From Bacillota bacterium (GTDB taxonomy: Bacteria > Bacillota > Negativicutes > Sporomusales > UBA7701), in NCBI GenBank assembly GCA_023415075.1, contig JAEZLU010000066.1, positions 1 to 9,375 of the forward strand: 9,375 nucleotides of DNA, written 5' to 3'. Shown piece by piece: positions 7,029-9,375 of this stretch; position 1 is the first letter of the stretch, and every line of letters starts with the position of its first letter. The notes beneath the pieces were generated by a model. The model was given only the letters and a program-made list of their open reading frames with translations, was not told where the DNA came from and ran no database searches. The translations under genes were made by a program, and so were the position numbers.

Positions 7029-7054
7029 GAGCCGCTGGCTTAGCCGCCAGGCTC
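7029..7054. other. Bulged hairpin between cyclase and transporter genes
   Basis: GAGC and CTGGC (7029-7039, with a 2-nt CG bulge) pair with GCCAG and GCTC (7046-7054) around a six-base loop. There is no T-run, so intrinsic termination is doubtful. It may be a weak terminator or processing signal between the GAF-GGDEF gene and the transporter promoter region. Nothing else convincing is visible in 6990-7157 apart from TATACT at 7099-7104, which could be a -10 for the transporter gene (weak -35 TTAGGC at 7074-7079, 19-bp spacer). Confidence 0.35.
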
Positions 7055-7157
7055 GAAACCGGCCTTTGTGCGGTTAGGCCAGACAGGCCGCTTTGGCATA
7101 TACTAGTGATGGGCGACGCCGGGCCGCGCGCCCGATTATTTTTTCGAGGGAAAAAGC

Positions 7158-8126
7158 ATGATCAACCTCACGCACTGGAACGGCTGGCTCGGAAAAAGGA
7201 TGTTTCTCGGGGTTCTGGTTGCCCTCGCAGCCGGGTTCAACTGCCAGGTTACCTATTCGCCTGATTTGAAAATTGCCCTTATCGCCTTGTTCGGTTACAT
7301 GACCTTCGCCACGGCGCTCGAGACCAGCCTGCGGCGATTTTTCCAGGTGCTCAGCCGGCCGTGGGTCCCGCTGTGGATACTGTTCTTGGTCCATATCGCC
7401 ACGCCGCTCGCATCCTGGCTGGTCGGCTATATCTTTTTCCCCGAGGACGCCTATGTGCGGATGGGCTATTTGATTGCCGCCGCCATCCCGGTGGGCGTGA
7501 CCTCGATCATGTGGACGGCGCTGGGGAACGGCAATGTGCCGGTATCGCTGGTTACCGTTACCCTCGATACGCTGATCGTACCTTTATTCTTGCCGGCGTT
7601 TTTCCTGGTGACCGTCGGCAAGGCGATCGCTTTCGACTATAAGGATATGATGCTGCAGCTTCTGTGGATGATCACCATCCCCAGCGTGGCCGGCATGGTC
7701 ATCCATGACCTGAGCGGCGGTCGTTCGGCGGCTTTCGCCAAAGGATTCGGCGGCCTGACCGGCAAGCTGGCATTCTTTGTTATGATCTTCCTTAACGCCG
7801 CCGTTGTCGGTCCGGGGATAACCTGGAGCGCGGCCATAGTGAAAATTCTCCTGGTTACCCTGTTCATGGTGGCTCTCGGCTACTGCATCGGTTACTGGGG
7901 CGGGTTTGCGGTCCGAGGCCGGCCGGCCGACATCACCGTGGCCATGGTTTACAACGTCGGCCTTCGCAACATTGCCGCCGGCCTGCTGCTGGCTATCGCC
8001 TACTTCCCGCCGGCGGTGGCCGTGCCGATAACCCTGTTCATCCTTTTCCAGCAGCCGCTGGCCACCCTCGTGCCCATGGCCCTCAGGCGCCTCGGCCGGG
8101 ACTGCCGGCCGTCGGAGGACAAATGA
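7158..8126 (+). CDS. Bile acid:sodium symporter (BASS) family transporter
   Basis: A 322-aa, almost wholly hydrophobic protein with about nine or ten predicted membrane segments. Rough positions are 15-30, 36-56, 70-92, 101-121, 126-150, 163-181, 200-222, 226-249, 262-283 and 285-306. Family-like signatures are the GYLIAAAIPVGVTSIMWTALGNGNVPVSLVTVT stretch in the first half and NVGLRNIAAG at 266-275 in the second half. These correspond to the paired crossover regions of the BASS fold, where Na+ and substrate bind. Bacterial members move organic anions (bile acids, pantoate, pyruvate and similar) with sodium; the substrate here cannot be told. GAGGG at 7146-7150 sits 7 nt before the ATG. The gene appears to stand alone: it is separated from the upstream cyclase by 168 bp and ends directly at a strong terminator. 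Confidence 0.88.
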   Translation: MINLTHWNGWLGKRMFLGVLVALAAGFNCQVTYSPDLKIALIALFGYMTFATALETSLRRFFQVLSRPWVPLWILFLVHIATPLASWLVGYIFFPEDAYVRMGYLIAAAIPVGVTSIMWTALGNGNVPVSLVTVTLDTLIVPLFLPAFFLVTVGKAIAFDYKDMMLQLLWMITIPSVAGMVIHDLSGGRSAAFAKGFGGLTGKLAFFVMIFLNAAVVGPGITWSAAIVKILLVTLFMVALGYCIGYWGGFAVRGRPADITVAMVYNVGLRNIAAGLLLAIAYFPPAVAVPITLFILFQQPLATLVPMALRRLGRDCRPSEDK

Positions 8127-8127
8127 C

Positions 8128-8153
8128 AAAAACCGCCCCGCAGGGCGGTTTTT
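8128..8153 (+). terminator. Strong intrinsic terminator after the transporter gene
   Basis: AAAAACCGCCC (8128-8138) and GGGCGGTTTTT (8143-8153) form a perfect 11-bp stem with a CGCA loop and a five-T tail, starting 1 bp after the transporter stop codon. The A-run on the 5' side makes it usable in both directions. Confidence 0.93.
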
Positions 8154-8154
8154 C

Positions 8155-8514
8155 AGGCTGTCGATAAAGGCCCATCTGCGGCGTACCCGCAAGGGGCAGG
8201 CCGCAGTTCTAAGGCGCTAAAGCGCCAAGAACTTGCGCACTTGCGCCCCCCCAGACCGCTATGCCATCCGTGGCGCGGTCGGGACTAGGCCCGTCCTGGG
8301 CCGTCGTCAAAGCGCTTGCTTGCGTACGTTCCGCAGTACGCGGCCGATGCTGTTAAACATCGCCTGTGCAAACCATGCCTACAAATTGGTCGCGGAGGAA
8401 ACGGTACCGCGCTTTTCCGGGCGGCTCGCACAAAAATCGTGCCGACTGTCACCATCGGATAAGTGCGCTGACAGGGCCAGTGTAATCAGGACGTGCATCT
8501 GGACCTTTCTAGCC
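8155..8514. ncRNA. Candidate structured RNA or palindromic intergenic element, strand unknown
   Basis: About 360 bp without a convincing gene but full of successive inverted repeats. An outer helix pairs 8166-8179 with 8495-8508 (11 of 14 positions; AAAGG and CCA against TGG and CCTTT), and GGCT (8155-8158) can pair with AGCC (8511-8514). Inside are: CGGC/GCCG with CCC-GCAA-GGG at 8179-8203; a long hairpin at 8206-8232 (GTTCT/AGAAC around GGCGCT/AGCGCC); GACCGC/GCGGTC with GCCA/TGGC at 8254-8280; GAC-TA-GGCCC/GGGCC-GTC at 8283-8305; GCGTAC/GTACGC at 8322-8341; CGATG/CATCG at 8345-8362; CGCGG/CCGCG at 8391-8411; GCAC/GTGC at 8428-8442; and CTGTCA/TGACAG at 8446-8474. The terminal inverted repeats also fit a small non-coding repeat (REP/MITE-like). 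I recognise no named RNA family. No good promoter was found on either strand. Confidence 0.4.
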
Positions 8515-8536
8515 AGCCTGGGTTTGTCTACACTCT

Positions 8537-8558
8537 AAACCGCCCGCTGGGCGGTTTT
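8537..8558. terminator. Second intrinsic terminator, bidirectional, same core as 8128-8153
   Basis: AAACCGCCC (8537-8545) pairs with GGGCGGTTT (8549-8557) around a GCT loop, followed by one more T. Reading plus, it would end transcripts of the structured element. Reading minus, it lies about 25 bp beyond the DUF5665 stop codon and would end that gene. Stem and tail share the ACCGCCC/GGGCGGTTTT core with the terminator 400 bp upstream. Confidence 0.85.
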
Positions 8559-8582
8559 CTGCTGTGAAGCGGCGGCCGGCCG

Positions 8583-8873
8583 CTATTTATGGAGTTCGAT
8601 CAGGTGAAATATTTCAATAAGGTAGTCGTTGATCAGGGGAATCTTGATGAGGATGAGGCGGCGGAGAATTTCGATGACGACGGCGAAGACGATTGTCGTG
8701 CCGATGGCAAAGCCCAGTCCGCGGGCGATGCCGGCCAGGAAATTGACCCACAGGAGTTTTCTCGGTTTCTCCAGCAGTTCAAGATAGTCGGCGAGGCGGA
8801 TAGCTTCCAGGCGGGCGGCCAGCCTTTCCAGGGTCGACGGCAGATGGTCGTCAGTCGGTTTGCCGGTTTTCAT
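8583..8873 (-). CDS. DUF5665 small membrane protein
   Basis: A 96-aa protein from ATG 8873. An N-terminal amphipathic region (LERLAARLEAIRLADYLELLEKPRKLLWVNFLAG, about residues 15-48) is followed by a membrane segment (about 48-70, GLGFAIGTTIVFAVVIEIL). A basic turn and a second hydrophobic stretch end at HLIELHK. The pattern LADYLELLEKPRKLL...NFLAGIARGLGFAIG is what I associate with DUF5665, short one- or two-helix membrane proteins found in Firmicutes with no known function. The frame stays open upstream to 9179, but GGAGG at 8879-8883, 5 nt before ATG 8873, decides the start, and the upstream stretch is low-complexity, Arg/Pro/Gly-rich translation. A possible promoter is TACACT (8919-8914) with a weak -35, GTCATA (8942-8937), at 17 bp. 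It is convergent with the structured element, with the shared terminator at 8537-8558 between them. Confidence 0.82.
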   Translation of the reverse strand: MKTGKPTDDHLPSTLERLAARLEAIRLADYLELLEKPRKLLWVNFLAGIARGLGFAIGTTIVFAVVIEILRRLILIKIPLINDYLIEIFHLIELHK

Positions 8874-9023
8874 CTTAGCCTCCAGCAGGCGGCGGCGCCG
8901 CGCATTCTGGTAAAGTGTATTCGGCCGCCGGCCCAGTATGACTCGCAGGGGCGACCACGGGCTCAAGGGATTATTCCATAGGCGGCGGCCCTTTTCCTCC
9001 GTGGGGCCGGCAGCGGTCGAGAA

Positions 9024-9170
9024 ATGGCCGGCGGCGCCGCTTTTTCCGACCAGGCTGCCCGTCAGTATATCCGGCGGCAGCTCAAGGTTGAGGGGAGGGG
9101 GCCCCAGCCGGCTGCGGCGGCCGCAAGGCAAGCCTTGAGGGAATATTTGGAAAAGAATGAAAGGAACTGA
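9024..9170 (+). CDS. Possible 48-aa small protein, unsupported by a ribosome binding site
   Basis: ATG 9024 opens a 48-codon frame ending in TGA 9168-9170, 1 bp before the -35 box of the next promoter. The translation is hydrophilic and helix-prone: it begins MAGGAAFSDQAARQYIRRQL, has an alanine-rich centre, and ends ALREYLEKNERN. It reads more like protein than the shadow frames around it, with G/C favoured at third positions in its first half. Against it, no AGGAGG-like site lies at the right distance before the ATG and no promoter is obvious. I do not recognise the sequence. Confidence 0.3.
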   Translation: MAGGAAFSDQAARQYIRRQLKVEGRGPQPAAAAARQALREYLEKNERN

Positions 9171-9199
9171 TTGACCCAATTACCATAATATGGTAAGAT
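9171..9199 (+). promoter_or_regulatory. Strong sigma-A promoter with a 17-bp palindromic operator inside
   Basis: TTGACC (9171-9176), a 17-bp spacer and TAAGAT (9194-9199) preceded by TGG (extended -10) make a near-consensus housekeeping promoter, with transcription starting near 9206. Between and over the boxes lies TTACCATAATATGGTAA (9180-9196), a perfect inverted repeat with 7-bp arms and a 3-bp centre, which overlaps the first bases of the -10. A dimeric repressor bound there would block RNA polymerase. The regulator is not identified; TetR, MarR or HxlR-type dimers all bind sites of this size. Confidence 0.75.
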
Positions 9200-9205
9200 A
9201 TTAAT

Positions 9206-9375
9206 CGAGAAGCGCTTCGTTTTTACAAAAACGGCGCCGCCGCCCGGTAACGATTAATTTTCGCCGGGCCAGGCATATTTGAGACTGCGGCGAATATCTT
9301 GTACTAACCGAATACTTTGGACGAGAGATTAAGAGAAGTCCGCTAAGTCCCTGACAAAGGGCTTAGTTGGGCTTA
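9206..9375 (+). other. Hairpin-rich transcribed leader, no gene seen before window end
   Basis: Downstream of the 9171-9199 promoter there are 170 bp without a supported ORF. Visible structure: a GAAGCGCTTC palindrome near 9209-9219 followed by CGTTTTT-AC-AAAAACG (about 9219-9234); GCCCGG/CCGGGC enclosing about 15 AT-rich bases (about 9242-9269); GGAC/GTCC near 9319-9341; and CTAAG-T-CCC pairing with GGG-CTTAG near 9344-9367. The GGGCTTA heptamer is repeated at the very end. It could be a 5' leader or regulatory RNA for a gene beyond the edge. I could not match it to a known riboswitch class. Confidence 0.4.

Noticed and set aside
6986..7264. A 92-codon plus-strand frame between the cyclase and the transporter
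   Set aside because: It has no ribosome binding site of its own, overlaps the transporter start in another frame, and its translation is unlike any family.
8155..8514. RNase P, tmRNA, SRP RNA or group I/II intron in the structured element
   Set aside because: None of the conserved core sequences of these RNAs is visible, and there is no intron-encoded protein.
8233..8538. A 101-codon plus-strand frame inside the structured element
   Set aside because: It starts at TTG without a ribosome binding site, has no recognisable motif, and crosses many inverted repeats and part of a terminator.
8874..9179. A 102-residue N-terminal extension of the DUF5665 protein
   Set aside because: The translation is low-complexity and unlike the family. 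Family length and GGAGG at 8879-8883 favour ATG 8873.
9318..9375. TTG-led frame near the window end reading LDERLREVR, resembling the start of an XRE-type regulator
   Set aside because: A TAA follows immediately after nine codons, there is no good ribosome binding site, and the stretch forms hairpins. A leader RNA fits better, although the sequence beyond the edge could change this.
9206..9375. Known riboswitch (c-di-GMP-I/II, SAM, glycine, fluoride) in the right-edge leader
   Set aside because: I looked for their conserved cores and found none convincing; the element is also cut by the window.

Overview
The window reads as ordinary chromosome from a fairly GC-rich, low-AT-bias Firmicute, most likely an anaerobic Negativicute of the Sporomusa/Thermosinus type. 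That placement is inference. It rests on strong AGGAGG-type ribosome binding sites, GTG starts, a DUF5665 protein (a family I associate with Firmicutes), and multidomain Cache/PAS/GGDEF/HD-GYP signalling proteins. No mobile-element gene, CRISPR array, tRNA or rRNA is visible.

Layout. (1) Positions 1-998, minus strand: a two-gene operon of sixA (histidine phosphatase) followed by a CYTH-domain protein cut by the window edge. A good extended -10 promoter lies at 1096-1124. (2) 1341-3836, plus strand: a membrane sensor with Cache, HAMP, PAS, GGDEF and HD-GYP domains, with a sigma-A-like promoter just upstream. (3) 3831-4772, minus strand: a LysR regulator whose 3' end overlaps the sensor gene by 6 bp. 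(4) 4970-6989, plus strand: a small membrane-anchored protein of unknown function and a cytoplasmic GAF-GGDEF diguanylate cyclase, probably one operon, divergent from lysR across an AT-rich intergenic region with a perfect dyad. (5) 7158-8126, plus strand: a bile acid:sodium symporter (BASS) family transporter, followed by a strong terminator. (6) 8154-8536: about 380 bp with no convincing gene. It is packed with successive inverted repeats, closed by a long-range imperfect terminal inverted repeat, and bounded by two terminators with the same core. (7) 8583-8873, minus strand: a DUF5665 small membrane protein. (8) 8874-9375: a possible 48-aa ORF, then a very good plus-strand promoter with a 17-bp palindrome inside it, leading into a hairpin-rich leader that runs off the window.

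How the genes fit together. The centre of the window is c-di-GMP signalling. One enzyme is a membrane sensor carrying both a synthesis (GGDEF) and a breakdown (HD-GYP) domain. The other is a soluble cyclase with an intact product-inhibition site. The sensor's Cache domain keeps most of the known amino-acid-binding signature. SixA and CYTH proteins act on phosphohistidine and on phosphate-rich ligands respectively. The most unusual item is the structured intergenic element in (6), followed by the operator-containing promoter and leader at the right edge.
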